Source: Rhizobiaceae bacterium (lineage in GTDB: Bacteria; Pseudomonadota; Alphaproteobacteria; Rhizobiales; Rhizobiaceae). From it: a stretch of 64,000 bases of DNA. Shown one piece after another: positions 28,007-37,528 of the stretch; position 1 is the stretch's first letter, and each line of letters opens with the position of its first letter. Position numbers and translations under genes: made by a program. Below the pieces are notes generated by a model that saw only the letters and a list, made by a program, of their open reading frames with translations, ran no database searches and had not been told where the DNA came from. Location: positions 1 to 64,000 of the forward strand of contig JABABQ010000063.1 in assembly GCA_014238155.1 (NCBI GenBank), given 5' to 3'.

Positions 28007-30136
28007 TCAGCGAATTACAACATCCATTGTCTGTGTCTGCCCCAGTGAATCCATCACCAAGAGGCGGGATGTGCCTTTGGATTTTGGAAACCACGACAGT
28101 CTACGTTGACGAAAAACGGTTTGAATCAGTCGCTTGTTTTCCAGCAATCGAAAGGGCGGAACACCACCCTGCAATTTAATGATCACTGGAGCACTTGAAC
28201 CATCAGCAAATTCGGCCTGTTCCAATTCATCCCCATGGGAGGGAAACGCCATGACCAGAGACTCGGACTGGTTTATGTTGGAGAATCTGCCGCGATAGGC
28301 CCTTTCCTGAAACTGTTGCAATTGTGCCGGCAATTCGCTGATGGACTCACGCAGTGCACCAGCGGGGGCCTGAGGCAGACGCTCCAGCTTCAACCCAGAC
28401 TTGGAAAATGCTTCAAACAGAATAGGGGATGCGGTTTTCATTCCGGTAATGCCTGGCACCGGTCCGTTGTCGGCGCGGCCAACCCAGACACCAATAACGT
28501 GACGTCCGTCAAAACCAATTGACCAGGCGTCCCGATGGCCATAGCTGGTGCCGGTTTTATACCCAATTGCTATTCGACCGCTGCCATTTGGTTCGCGCAT
28601 GCCAAACAAGATGTCCCTGACATGCCAGGCGGCGACATGAGACAGTATTGTGCGACCATTGAGTTCTCCAGGAGTGGATCGGATGCCATCTCCCAGAGCA
28701 ATCGGTCGCTCACGTGTATTGACCAGATTGGCGTATAGTTGAACCAGCTCGGTCAGGGACAAGGAAGTGCCGCCAAGCACGAGGCCAAGACCTGGATGGG
28801 AGTTTGATGGAAATCTGGCGGTAACGCCTGCACGTTTCATGCGGGCGACAAGCCGGGACGGTCCCACCGCGTCCATCAATTTGACGGCTGGAACGTTCAG
28901 CGATCTTTGCAGCGCCCGTCGCACCGAAATATCGCCCTGATAGGTCAGATCAAAATTGGTAGGACGATAACCACCAAAGTCGGTCGGTCGATCAGCGATC
29001 ATAGATGCTGGACGAACCAGTCCATCTTCAATTGCCAGTCCGTAGACGAAAGGTTTTAAGGTCGACCCTGGAGAACGAGGGGCCTGGGTCATATCGATCC
29101 ATCCCTTACGAAATTCATCTTCAATTCCTGCTGAACCGACACTGGCCAGAATTTCGCCGTTTAGACTATCGGCAACCACTATCGCTACAGAAGCTCTTGA
29201 ATTGATTTTGCCTGCTGAACGTTGGGCAAGTTTTTCCATGCGAGCTTGAAGGTTGGCATCGAGCAGGCTTTTGTGGATCAGAGAGGTCGGATCCCGGTCT
29301 CTGGCCAACTGAGCCAGATGAGGTGCCAGTTGTCGCATTGAAGGTCGGTCGGCCAAAATCGGTAGTTCAGCAACGCGGCGGACTTCCAACGGGGAGACCA
29401 ATCCGGCTGCCGCCAATCTTTCCAGAACCCGCTCACGGGCATTTTTAGCGCGTTGCGGCCAACGATCAGGTCGTCTGTTTTCGGGAGACTGGGGCAGCGC
29501 GACCAGCAGTGCTGCCTCCCGCACAGCCAATTTCCCAGGCTCCTTATTAAACCATGCAAGCGCAGCAGCGCGGATACCCTCAATGTTGCCGCCATAGGGG
29601 GCGAGCGTTAAATAGCGCTCAAGGATCTGATGTTTGTTTAGCCGACGTTCAATTTGCACAGCACGAAACATCTGCCAGAGTTTTGCGCTGATTGATCGTC
29701 GTTTACGCGGTTCCATCAACTTTGCCAGTTGCATGGAAATTGTCGAACCGCCAGACACCACCTTGCCGGACAGGACTAATTGACCGGTGGCGCGCAGCAG
29801 CGCCAATGGATCGATACCGTGATGTTCGTAAAATCGTTTGTCTTCATAGGCAATCAGCATTTTCAGGAAGTTGGGATCGATGTTTTCGAGTTTCGTTTTC
29901 AGCCGCCAACGTCCTGCGTCGTTGGTAAATATCCTCAGATGTCGATTGTTTCGATCTACCACTTCAACGGAATAGTCTTCAGTATGATCGAGCGGTGGTG
30001 GATGGTTGTGATCGGCCCACAATAATCCACCCAGCATCACGACAGCCAGACCCAGGCCGATTGCAGCTCCCATCGTCCTCCGGCTGCCAGCCACCCGTGA
30101 AATGAAAGTCGGTGTTGAGGTTCTTGGCCGCGACAT
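28007..30136 (-). CDS. pbpC: penicillin-binding protein 1C (transglycosylase + transpeptidase)
   Basis: EDKRFYEHHGIDPLALLRA...GGSTISMQLAKLMEPRKR; SPGSTLKPF, GYKTGTSYGHRDAW; C-terminal BiPBP-type domain. Confidence 0.95.
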   Translation of the reverse strand: MSRPRTSTPTFISRVAGSRRTMGAAIGLGLAVVMLGGLLWADHNHPPPLDHTEDYSVEVVDRNNRHLRIFTNDAGRWRLKTKLENIDPNFLKMLIAYEDKRFYEHHGIDPLALLRATGQLVLSGKVVSGGSTISMQLAKLMEPRKRRSISAKLWQMFRAVQIERRLNKHQILERYLTLAPYGGNIEGIRAAALAWFNKEPGKLAVREAALLVALPQSPENRRPDRWPQRAKNARERVLERLAAAGLVSPLEVRRVAELPILADRPSMRQLAPHLAQLARDRDPTSLIHKSLLDANLQARMEKLAQRSAGKINSRASVAIVVADSLNGEILASVGSAGIEDEFRKGWIDMTQAPRSPGSTLKPFVYGLAIEDGLVRPASMIADRPTDFGGYRPTNFDLTYQGDISVRRALQRSLNVPAVKLMDAVGPSRLVARMKRAGVTARFPSNSHPGLGLVLGGTSLSLTELVQLYANLVNTRERPIALGDGIRSTPGELNGRTILSHVAAWHVRDILFGMREPNGSGRIAIGYKTGTSYGHRDAWSIGFDGRHVIGVWVGRADNGPVPGITGMKTASPILFEAFSKSGLKLERLPQAPAGALRESISELPAQLQQFQERAYRGRFSNINQSESLVMAFPSHGDELEQAEFADGSSAPVIIKLQGGVPPFRLLENKRLIQTVFRQRRLSWFPKSKGTSRLLVMDSLGQTQTMDVVIR

Positions 30137-30139
30137 AAT

Positions 30140-33100
30140 CTATTCAGCCGCCAGAATTTCCAAAAAACCGGTCGCCGTTCGGGCGCCTAGTTCCGGGCGG
30201 TACATGTCTTCCACAGACGCCGCCGGGTGAGTGTAGCGTCCCGGTGTTACTGCGCGTACCAGATAAGCCAGATTGAAGGATTTCCCGCGCCCAGATCCAC
30301 GCTGCAGAGCCGCCAGGAAACGATCATCTCTGAATTCGGTGTGGCTGGTCTGCGTTTGACCCAACCAGTCAAAGTTTTCCAATTGTGCGCTGCGCACCAG
30401 TTTTGGATTATCGATTTCAAACCCGCCTGGCAGCAGGTCACTGACCATAATCTGTGATGCCAGATTGCTGAATTCGGAAACGCTCAACACTACCACGAAC
30501 CGGTCGTTCTGCTGGACCGTATTAAGGGGAGCAACAGTGCCGTCCAACCGGTAATATTGACGCTTGATCTGATAGCCATTGGAACTCGCCGGCAGTGGTG
30601 TCAGGGGGGAGGCATATTTTGTCACCACTGCGGTGACCGGTTTGGACATGCGATTGACAATCGACACCGGCTCGGCCGCCAGTTGTTTCCCGGGGACTTT
30701 TTCCTTCAGTGCACCTGTTCGGGCTTCATCATTGACGGTTAGTTGAAGGTTGCTATTGGCTTCTTCCACGGCACGGGCGGCGAGTACAAGCCAGGCATCT
30801 TCCTGCGTGGAAGTGTAAGACTTATAACCGAATTCGCTATCAACAAACTTCATCAGTCTGGGAACCAAATTGGTAACGGATGGCGTTTCTGCCGCCAGCG
30901 CCAGCATTGCGGCTCCGTCCCTCAACAACGAGCCATAATAGTCGTTGGTATAGTTCACGGCGAGGCTTTTGTTGGCCATCTTGAGAGCCGATTCGAATGT
31001 CCGCTTGCCGCGCTGTTGCTCGTTATACAGCGATAAGGCCGTTGCCAGATGAGCCCTGGAGAGCGGCGTTTTGAAGGAAGCTAGCTTGGTATCGGCGTAA
31101 TATCGAAGATCGGAAGCCGAGGCCATCCGGTTGCGGGCCAGAACATATAGGCTGTAGGCCTGCGCTCCACCTATACCTTTGATGTTGTTCTGGAAAGCCA
31201 GGCGGTTTTGCAAGTTCTGGATAGCAAGGCGCATGGCTTGCTCCGGCACGATATATGACTTTTCTCGGGCACGGGTGAGAAAATCGCTGATATAGGCGTC
31301 CAACCACAAATCGCCACTGCCTGGCCCCCAAAGGCCAAAGCTGCCGCTTGCTGACTGGAAGGTGATGACCCGTTTGATGGCCTTGTTGATCCGCTCCTGC
31401 AGTCCGACAGATTCCGACAATGCACTGGAGACATTCAGTTCAGGCAGATATAGCAGCGGCAAGGCACGGCTGACGGTTTGCTCGGCACAGCCATAGGGGT
31501 AGCGGTCCAGACGCATCAACAGTGAAGAAACGTCAATCGATTTGTAATGGCTGACATTGATCGCGACTTCAGATCCAGAAAGATGACTGTCGGCCAGAAG
31601 GGACCCACCAATATCGATGCTGCCACCATTGGCGGCCAGTAGAAATTCCGACTTTGAGGCTATGGCCTGTGTGGCCGGTCGTATTTTCAGCATCCGTGAA
31701 ATGCGCGTAATTTTTTCACCATCGCGTGAAACATCAAACTCAAGCGTTGCGTTCCCCGGTGTTTGCGCTTTCATGGTCAGCGCGATCACACGACGTTCAT
31801 CGACTGCAAGCTGAATAGATTCCGGAAGCGCGCCCAATTTCAATTGGTCGGTGGTTGATACCGACAGGTCGTAGGATCCGGGCTCAGCGTCGGTATTGTG
31901 AATCTCCACCAGCGTTCTGACTTCATCTCCAGGAGCCAGAACTTTCGGCAGACTTGCGCTGAGAAGAACGGAATCACGAATGATGACATCGCCACTCGCC
32001 TGACCAACTGCATCGGACGACCAGGCGACGGCCATAATCCGCGCGGTTCCATTAAATTGTGGGACAAAAAAAGATACATTTGCACGGCCCTCGGCATCGA
32101 GCCGCACCGTTCCGGAAAAAACTGAAAACAATTGCTCCGTAGGCGGACTACCTTCTGCGGTCAGTCCAGGTGCATCGCCTCCAGAGCGAATGCGACCAAA
32201 ACTTCCTTCAGACCCGTCGATCAATCGCCCGTATAAGTCGCGGATTTCAAGTCCAAGGGCCCGTTGGCCAAAATACCAATCTGTAGGGTTCGGCGGCTTG
32301 TATCGGGTCAGGTTTAGAATGCCTACATCGACTGCTGCTACTGTTACGAAAACCTCTTCACCCGGCGCCGCCCCCTTTACGGACACCGGTATATCCAGCA
32401 GCGCATTGGGTTTGATTTTGTCTGGTAATTCAAGCAACAGCTCCAGTGACTTTTCACCTGGGTCGACGTTCAACCATGTTGTGCCGATCGACCGGGCAGG
32501 GAGTCGGGATTTTTCGACATTGCCCGGCTTAAACAAAGTTGCGGTTACATAAGTTCCAGCCCCCCAATTGTCCTTGACGTTTATTTCAAGCTCATTATCC
32601 CCCGGTTCAACCCTGACCCGGAACGCTTCCAGGATGCGATCAGCCCCAATAGCTACTAATAACTCTCCAGTATGCCGGGCCGAGACGTTGAGCTTGGCTA
32701 TATCGCCGGGCGCATAGGTTTTTTTATCGAGAGCGAGTTCCAATGCATCGGGAGTTTCCGTCGAACTGGCTTCAACGTACCAACCGGCATTGAAGCCAAT
32801 GCTGGTGACCGGACCATCGGCGCGCGGGCTTTCAATTTGCAACCGGTATCGCCCCCAGTCGACCTGGAAATCTAAATCAACCGCCGCTTCAGCTTTGACG
32901 TTAATCGATCCATTTTTGACCAGACGAGGTACTTCCACCGCTTCATAGCGCCAGCTTGAATTGGATCTGTACCATTGGTAATTGCGTTCGATGCGATAAA
33001 GCGACCAATTCATGCGACTCATCGCAATGCGCTGGTCTTTTGCGTCCAGTGCAATGACCTTGAAACCCGCTGTGCTGCCTTCTTCCACCTGTCCGCCCTC

Positions 33101-35617
33101 AAATTGCGGACGTATGCCAATCATCGGGCCAGTGGTCTGGACGGGAAGCGACAAGCTCCGTTCGACAGCTAGACCGCCATTTTCCCGCATTCTCACATTG
33201 ATGTCGGCGACTTGTGGTCTGGTGGTTGAAGGCAGCCGTTGTAATTGCGCGGCAATTGTCGCTTTGCCGTTACTGTCGGTTTTCGCAAGGTTGTTCAATG
33301 GCACAACGGAAGAACCCGTATTGTCCTCATTTGCAATGCCGAACACATAGCCTTTTGCAGCCTTGCGTTCGCGAACGGTCTTGATCCGGATTTCACCTTC
33401 CAGGGACATGCCGGTAGCCGCAGCACCATAAAGATATCGACCCGTCAGACCCAGATAGGCAGGAGATGTGGTGGAAATTACTTTGGCCGTCGTTGCGAGA
33501 TCAAACTCCATACGGTCGGGCACAAAATCTTCAACGAGAAACTGCTTTTCGGATATGGCGTGGCTCTTGGGGTCAGTGTGGACACGCATTTTCCAGACGC
33601 CACGCATGGCATTTTCGGGCAGTTCAAACGTCAGAGCATGTCCCCCCAACAGGGGATGTTTTGAAACAATGCGTTCCGCTTCAACCTCATCAGGGCGCGT
33701 TAATATGACCGTCATGGGCAGGTCGCTGACGGCTGCAACTTTGTTGTCACGTACCAGCGAGACCAGATTGACGGTGTCGCCCGGCCGATAAATGCCACGG
33801 TCCAGATATGAATAGACATCCAGCGGACCTGGCGAGGTGCGACCTTCAACCCCGCGGTCAGACAAATCAAATCCGGCGCGCGAAACATCGAGAAATACAA
33901 AGTCCTGGTTATCTTTCAACTTTTGACTGGCGGTAATGATGGTTGGTGACAATCCGGCAGTGCCACGCATCAGTCCAGGCTCAAACTGCGCCCGTCCGTT
34001 CGCATCGGTCTTGGCACTGCCCAATATCTCATTGTTGCGGGCGAGCAGGTTGAGAGAAATATCAGCGAGTGGTGCTCCGCTATCAAGCGAGCTGGCAAAT
34101 ACCGTCAGGCCGTCGTTCCCGGCAAAGGTCACAAGGCCAATGTCAGAAATCAAAAACCACTGAGTAGCAATCGGATCCCAACTGTTGCGCACTTCGCCAC
34201 CGGCCTTGGCGGTTAGCACATAGACACCCGGTTCACGATTGGGCAGCGCCCGATCAATTGGAAAGCTGGTCACCACTTCGCGGTTTAGCTCACGACCCAG
34301 TTCGATTTTTCCTTTCCAGACACTCTGCCCGATATCCTGCGCAATGTTGGACGATGTATACTGGCGAAGTTGAGCAAGAAACTGAGATCCGGAAACGAGG
34401 CGGGTCAGCGAACGTTCGCCAACTCGAAGCAGTTCCAGACTGGCGGTCGGAGCATTAATACCGACGATGGGAATGCCATGGCGGCCAGCGCTGGCGAGCA
34501 CAAAATTGTCTCCGGTGAATCTGACAGCAGGCGCCCGATCGCGCACATAGGTATTCAACACCACTGGCTCGTCGAGGACTTCGCCTGATTTTGCCGGCAG
34601 TCCGGCACGCAGAACCAGCTTGTATTCCTGACCATGATCCAGGCCTTCAATGCATATTCTGGCACCTGACACTGACAGGGCTGGCGATGCGGCGCCCTGC
34701 GTTGAGACAAAGTTTTCGTAATCCGTGCCCGAAGCATCCAATTGTTCGGAAAAGTCGACACAAACTCGCGGCGTATTCATGTCAGCTTCGACCGCGTGGC
34801 TGGTTATTCTGAATCCCTTTTCGCGTCGAAGTTTGGCAAAGGCGCTGCGAGTATCTGCATCCTCCCTTAGCTGCAAGCTGGCGCGGTAGGTGGCGATGGC
34901 GGCGCGGTAAAGTCGTTTTTGAACCAACGCCTCTGCCGTGGCGACAAGTGCTGCGGAGCGAGCACTTTGTGTACGGCTGTACTGATAGGCACCAAGGGCG
35001 CTGTTGATCGAAAGATTTTGCAGCCGACGATCGAATTTGCGATTGTTGCTCAGCCAGTGGCTAACCCAACGGGATATTTGCGTCCAATGTTTGCGCCGGT
35101 CCATCGTCCGCAACAGCGCTGCCTCAAATGATTGTTGAGCCACAGCGGTGTTGTTCTTCGATAAGGCGGATCGGCCCCTATCCAGCAATACTTCAAGTTT
35201 GCCGGTTTCAGGGTCATCTTCACGCTTTTTCAGATTTGCCTCGAAAGCCTTTGCACCAACAATGATTGAAGAGGACAGGTTGGGCAATTTGGGCGGTGCA
35301 CCAAGATCGGGTTCACCCGAAATTCCAACAACTTTGCCGGCAACCGCTCCTTCAAAAGTGATAATCTTGGAATAGTCACTCTTTAAAAAACACCATTTGA
35401 CCGACTTGTTGTAAGTGAATGCCCGGCATTGATTGTCTTTGACACAGAGTTGCTTGCATTGATCCAAAGACACATCTTTATTTGATCTGAGATCAAAGCC
35501 GAAATAGTCCGAATTGTTGCTGATAACCACTTCACGTCGCATGTCCTGCGCGAGGCCGACTGATGCTGAAAGACTCAGCAAAAAACACAGGCTGATCAAA
35601 ACACGCGAAAAATACAT
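30140..35617 (-). CDS. bacterial alpha-2-macroglobulin family protein with N-terminal PAN/Apple-like domain
   Basis: Likely start 35617 (MYFSRVLISLCFLLSLSASVGLAQD). MG/A2M regions; thioester motif YGCAEQT (CxEQ); N-terminal SLDQCKQLCVKDNQCRAFTYNKSVKWCFLKSD resembles PAN/Apple. Confidence 0.92.
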   Translation of the reverse strand: MYFSRVLISLCFLLSLSASVGLAQDMRREVVISNNSDYFGFDLRSNKDVSLDQCKQLCVKDNQCRAFTYNKSVKWCFLKSDYSKIITFEGAVAGKVVGISGEPDLGAPPKLPNLSSSIIVGAKAFEANLKKREDDPETGKLEVLLDRGRSALSKNNTAVAQQSFEAALLRTMDRRKHWTQISRWVSHWLSNNRKFDRRLQNLSINSALGAYQYSRTQSARSAALVATAEALVQKRLYRAAIATYRASLQLREDADTRSAFAKLRREKGFRITSHAVEADMNTPRVCVDFSEQLDASGTDYENFVSTQGAASPALSVSGARICIEGLDHGQEYKLVLRAGLPAKSGEVLDEPVVLNTYVRDRAPAVRFTGDNFVLASAGRHGIPIVGINAPTASLELLRVGERSLTRLVSGSQFLAQLRQYTSSNIAQDIGQSVWKGKIELGRELNREVVTSFPIDRALPNREPGVYVLTAKAGGEVRNSWDPIATQWFLISDIGLVTFAGNDGLTVFASSLDSGAPLADISLNLLARNNEILGSAKTDANGRAQFEPGLMRGTAGLSPTIITASQKLKDNQDFVFLDVSRAGFDLSDRGVEGRTSPGPLDVYSYLDRGIYRPGDTVNLVSLVRDNKVAAVSDLPMTVILTRPDEVEAERIVSKHPLLGGHALTFELPENAMRGVWKMRVHTDPKSHAISEKQFLVEDFVPDRMEFDLATTAKVISTTSPAYLGLTGRYLYGAAATGMSLEGEIRIKTVRERKAAKGYVFGIANEDNTGSSVVPLNNLAKTDSNGKATIAAQLQRLPSTTRPQVADINVRMRENGGLAVERSLSLPVQTTGPMIGIRPQFEGGQVEEGSTAGFKVIALDAKDQRIAMSRMNWSLYRIERNYQWYRSNSSWRYEAVEVPRLVKNGSINVKAEAAVDLDFQVDWGRYRLQIESPRADGPVTSIGFNAGWYVEASSTETPDALELALDKKTYAPGDIAKLNVSARHTGELLVAIGADRILEAFRVRVEPGDNELEINVKDNWGAGTYVTATLFKPGNVEKSRLPARSIGTTWLNVDPGEKSLELLLELPDKIKPNALLDIPVSVKGAAPGEEVFVTVAAVDVGILNLTRYKPPNPTDWYFGQRALGLEIRDLYGRLIDGSEGSFGRIRSGGDAPGLTAEGSPPTEQLFSVFSGTVRLDAEGRANVSFFVPQFNGTARIMAVAWSSDAVGQASGDVIIRDSVLLSASLPKVLAPGDEVRTLVEIHNTDAEPGSYDLSVSTTDQLKLGALPESIQLAVDERRVIALTMKAQTPGNATLEFDVSRDGEKITRISRMLKIRPATQAIASKSEFLLAANGGSIDIGGSLLADSHLSGSEVAINVSHYKSIDVSSLLMRLDRYPYGCAEQTVSRALPLLYLPELNVSSALSESVGLQERINKAIKRVITFQSASGSFGLWGPGSGDLWLDAYISDFLTRAREKSYIVPEQAMRLAIQNLQNRLAFQNNIKGIGGAQAYSLYVLARNRMASASDLRYYADTKLASFKTPLSRAHLATALSLYNEQQRGKRTFESALKMANKSLAVNYTNDYYGSLLRDGAAMLALAAETPSVTNLVPRLMKFVDSEFGYKSYTSTQEDAWLVLAARAVEEANSNLQLTVNDEARTGALKEKVPGKQLAAEPVSIVNRMSKPVTAVVTKYASPLTPLPASSNGYQIKRQYYRLDGTVAPLNTVQQNDRFVVVLSVSEFSNLASQIMVSDLLPGGFEIDNPKLVRSAQLENFDWLGQTQTSHTEFRDDRFLAALQRGSGRGKSFNLAYLVRAVTPGRYTHPAASVEDMYRPELGARTATGFLEILAAE

Positions 35618-35822
35618 GAAGTTTCCCCTATCGGTTGCCATTGGCCGCCCCCAACAATACCGGGCACAATAAGTCAATTACGTGGCGAGACTGGCCTGAT
35701 GCTGGGAGAAGGAGAAAGAGGTTTTAAGAAATTACAATAAATAAATAAAAATCAACATGTTATTGAGAAATTTAAATGTAATATATTAAAATATTCTTTC
35801 TGATATCATACCTACTTTAGGC

Positions 35823-36272
35823 CTACATTGCCATTCGAACCAAAATTCCCGCTGCCAGACCGGCAATAATATCATCAGCCATAATTCCAATTCCTGCCGG
35901 TTTGAGCTTCTCTGCTGCACTGATGGGCCAGGGCTTCGTCATGTCTAGAATGCGAAACAGGACTATCGCTGCAATCACTCCAATCCAGTTCGTTGTGCCA
36001 ATGAGAAACAACGCCAGCAGGACGCCGGCGCTTTCGTCGACCACCACGATCTGTGGATCCTCAAGATTCATCTCATGCGCCAATTTATTGGCGCTATAAG
36101 TGCCCAAAATAGTCAGCAGCACCAACGATGCCAGGTGGCCATAAGTGGGCAATTGAATCAGTAAAAAATGTACGGGCACGGTGGCAAGCGTACCGACTGT
36201 TCCGGGCGCTTTGGGAGCCAGACCTGTGCCAAACCAGGTGGCCAGCCAGAAATGAGGAGTGTTACGAGGCAT
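35823..36272 (-). CDS. pgpA: phosphatidylglycerophosphatase A
   Basis: WFGTGLAPKAPGTVGTLATVP, VDESAGVLLAL, RILDMTKPWPI, GIMADDIIAGLAAG. Likely start 36272. Confidence 0.93.
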   Translation of the reverse strand: MPRNTPHFWLATWFGTGLAPKAPGTVGTLATVPVHFLLIQLPTYGHLASLVLLTILGTYSANKLAHEMNLEDPQIVVVDESAGVLLALFLIGTTNWIGVIAAIVLFRILDMTKPWPISAAEKLKPAGIGIMADDIIAGLAAGILVRMAM

Positions 36273-36390
36273 GATTCTGCCGCTTGTACCACTGTTCTGG
36301 AAGATGCGCAGAAGTAAAACTGACACATTTACAAAATCGTGTAATTATACGGTCGTCGTTGACGATACAGTCAACATGGGAGGAGAAATT

Positions 36391-37440
36391 ATGAAACCTG
36401 TTAAGTCACTTTTAGCGCTTGGAATGGCCGCCTTGCTATCGTCTACAGCTGCGGAGTCGGCAGAAAATCTGACCGGCGAAACTGCTTCACCAGGTGGTGC
36501 CATTCACCTTTCAATGAAGCATTTGGCGGAAGTTGCCGCTGAGAAGGGCGTTGCCAACATACAAGTGGCAGATGGCCAAACACTGACAAACTCAATTCAA
36601 AATGTTGCCGAGGGAAAGACCGATGTTGCCGGAACACCCTATATTCTGCCGTTCCTGCTGGCCAAAGGTCGCGGTCCTTATTCCAAACTGGGTGCAGAGA
36701 AGGGGGCAGAACTTGCTTCAAACCTGCGAGCTCTTTACCCGGTAACTCTCGGGATCTTTACGCTATACGCCTATGATTCCAAGGGTTTGAAGGGGTGGAG
36801 TGATCTGAAAGATCGCGCCATCTATAACGGCCCGCCACGTGGAGCTGCCCTAACCAATGCCCGTGCGGTTATACAATTGACCACCGGGCTGAAAGAAGGT
36901 GACGGATATAAAGGTGTCCAGGTTAACTGGGGGCAGGCAGGAAAAACAATTTCCGATGGGTCTGCCGACGCAATGGTGTTGCCAACATTGTTTCCAGATA
37001 GCCGGGTTACCCAGGGCTTGGCATCCGGTAATATGACGGTTTGGTCCACGCCAAAAGATAAGTTTGAATCCGAGGCGTTTCAGAAATATCTCAGAGCTCC
37101 GGGATCTGCTCCTTTTACGGTTCCTTTGAGTGAAGCGGTTCAGGCCGACGGTGTCACCGTTAAATCTGAAGATGATCTGTTTCGTGGACTGGCGACGGTC
37201 GGCGGCGACATCGTCAACAAAAACATGGCGTTTGATTTGGCCAAAGCGTTGACTCAGGCACATATTGATACGCTGGATCGGCTGAAGGCGAAGGCGCCAT
37301 TTGCCGCGCAGGCTGGATATGGCGTTGTTGATTCAGTCAGATCCGGCATGTGCGGTGCCAATCCGCTTAAATATCATCCTGGTGCCGTGGCTGCGTGGGA
37401 AGAATCCGGATATAAAATTGACGATTGCGCCAAGCCTTGA
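36391..37440 (+). CDS. TAXI-family TRAP transporter solute-binding protein
   Basis: Likely start 36391 (MKPVKSLLALGMAALLSSTAAESAEN, RBS ggaggag); TAXI-like sequence next to a fused TRAP permease. Confidence 0.85.
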   Translation: MKPVKSLLALGMAALLSSTAAESAENLTGETASPGGAIHLSMKHLAEVAAEKGVANIQVADGQTLTNSIQNVAEGKTDVAGTPYILPFLLAKGRGPYSKLGAEKGAELASNLRALYPVTLGIFTLYAYDSKGLKGWSDLKDRAIYNGPPRGAALTNARAVIQLTTGLKEGDGYKGVQVNWGQAGKTISDGSADAMVLPTLFPDSRVTQGLASGNMTVWSTPKDKFESEAFQKYLRAPGSAPFTVPLSEAVQADGVTVKSEDDLFRGLATVGGDIVNKNMAFDLAKALTQAHIDTLDRLKAKAPFAAQAGYGVVDSVRSGMCGANPLKYHPGAVAAWEESGYKIDDCAKP

Positions 37441-37464
37441 TTCGTTGAACAATTAGCCAATATG

Positions 37465-37493
37465 TGCGGCCGCACCGGATTGGTGCGGCCGCA
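37465..37493 (+). repeat. perfect 12-bp hairpin between the TAXI SBP gene and the fused TRAP permease, no T-tract
   Basis: tgcggccgcacc-ggatt-ggtgcggccgca. Confidence 0.92.
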
Positions 37494-37528
37494 ATGTCCT
37501 ATTGCGAACAGAACTATCGGGGCCCGAA

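Noticed and set aside
30140-35617. Many + strand ORFs of 60-140 aa (for example 33245..33664, 33468..33791) inside the A2M gene
   Set aside because: They lie opposite a well-supported 1.8-kb-residue coding gene and show no recognisable domains; expected shadow ORFs.
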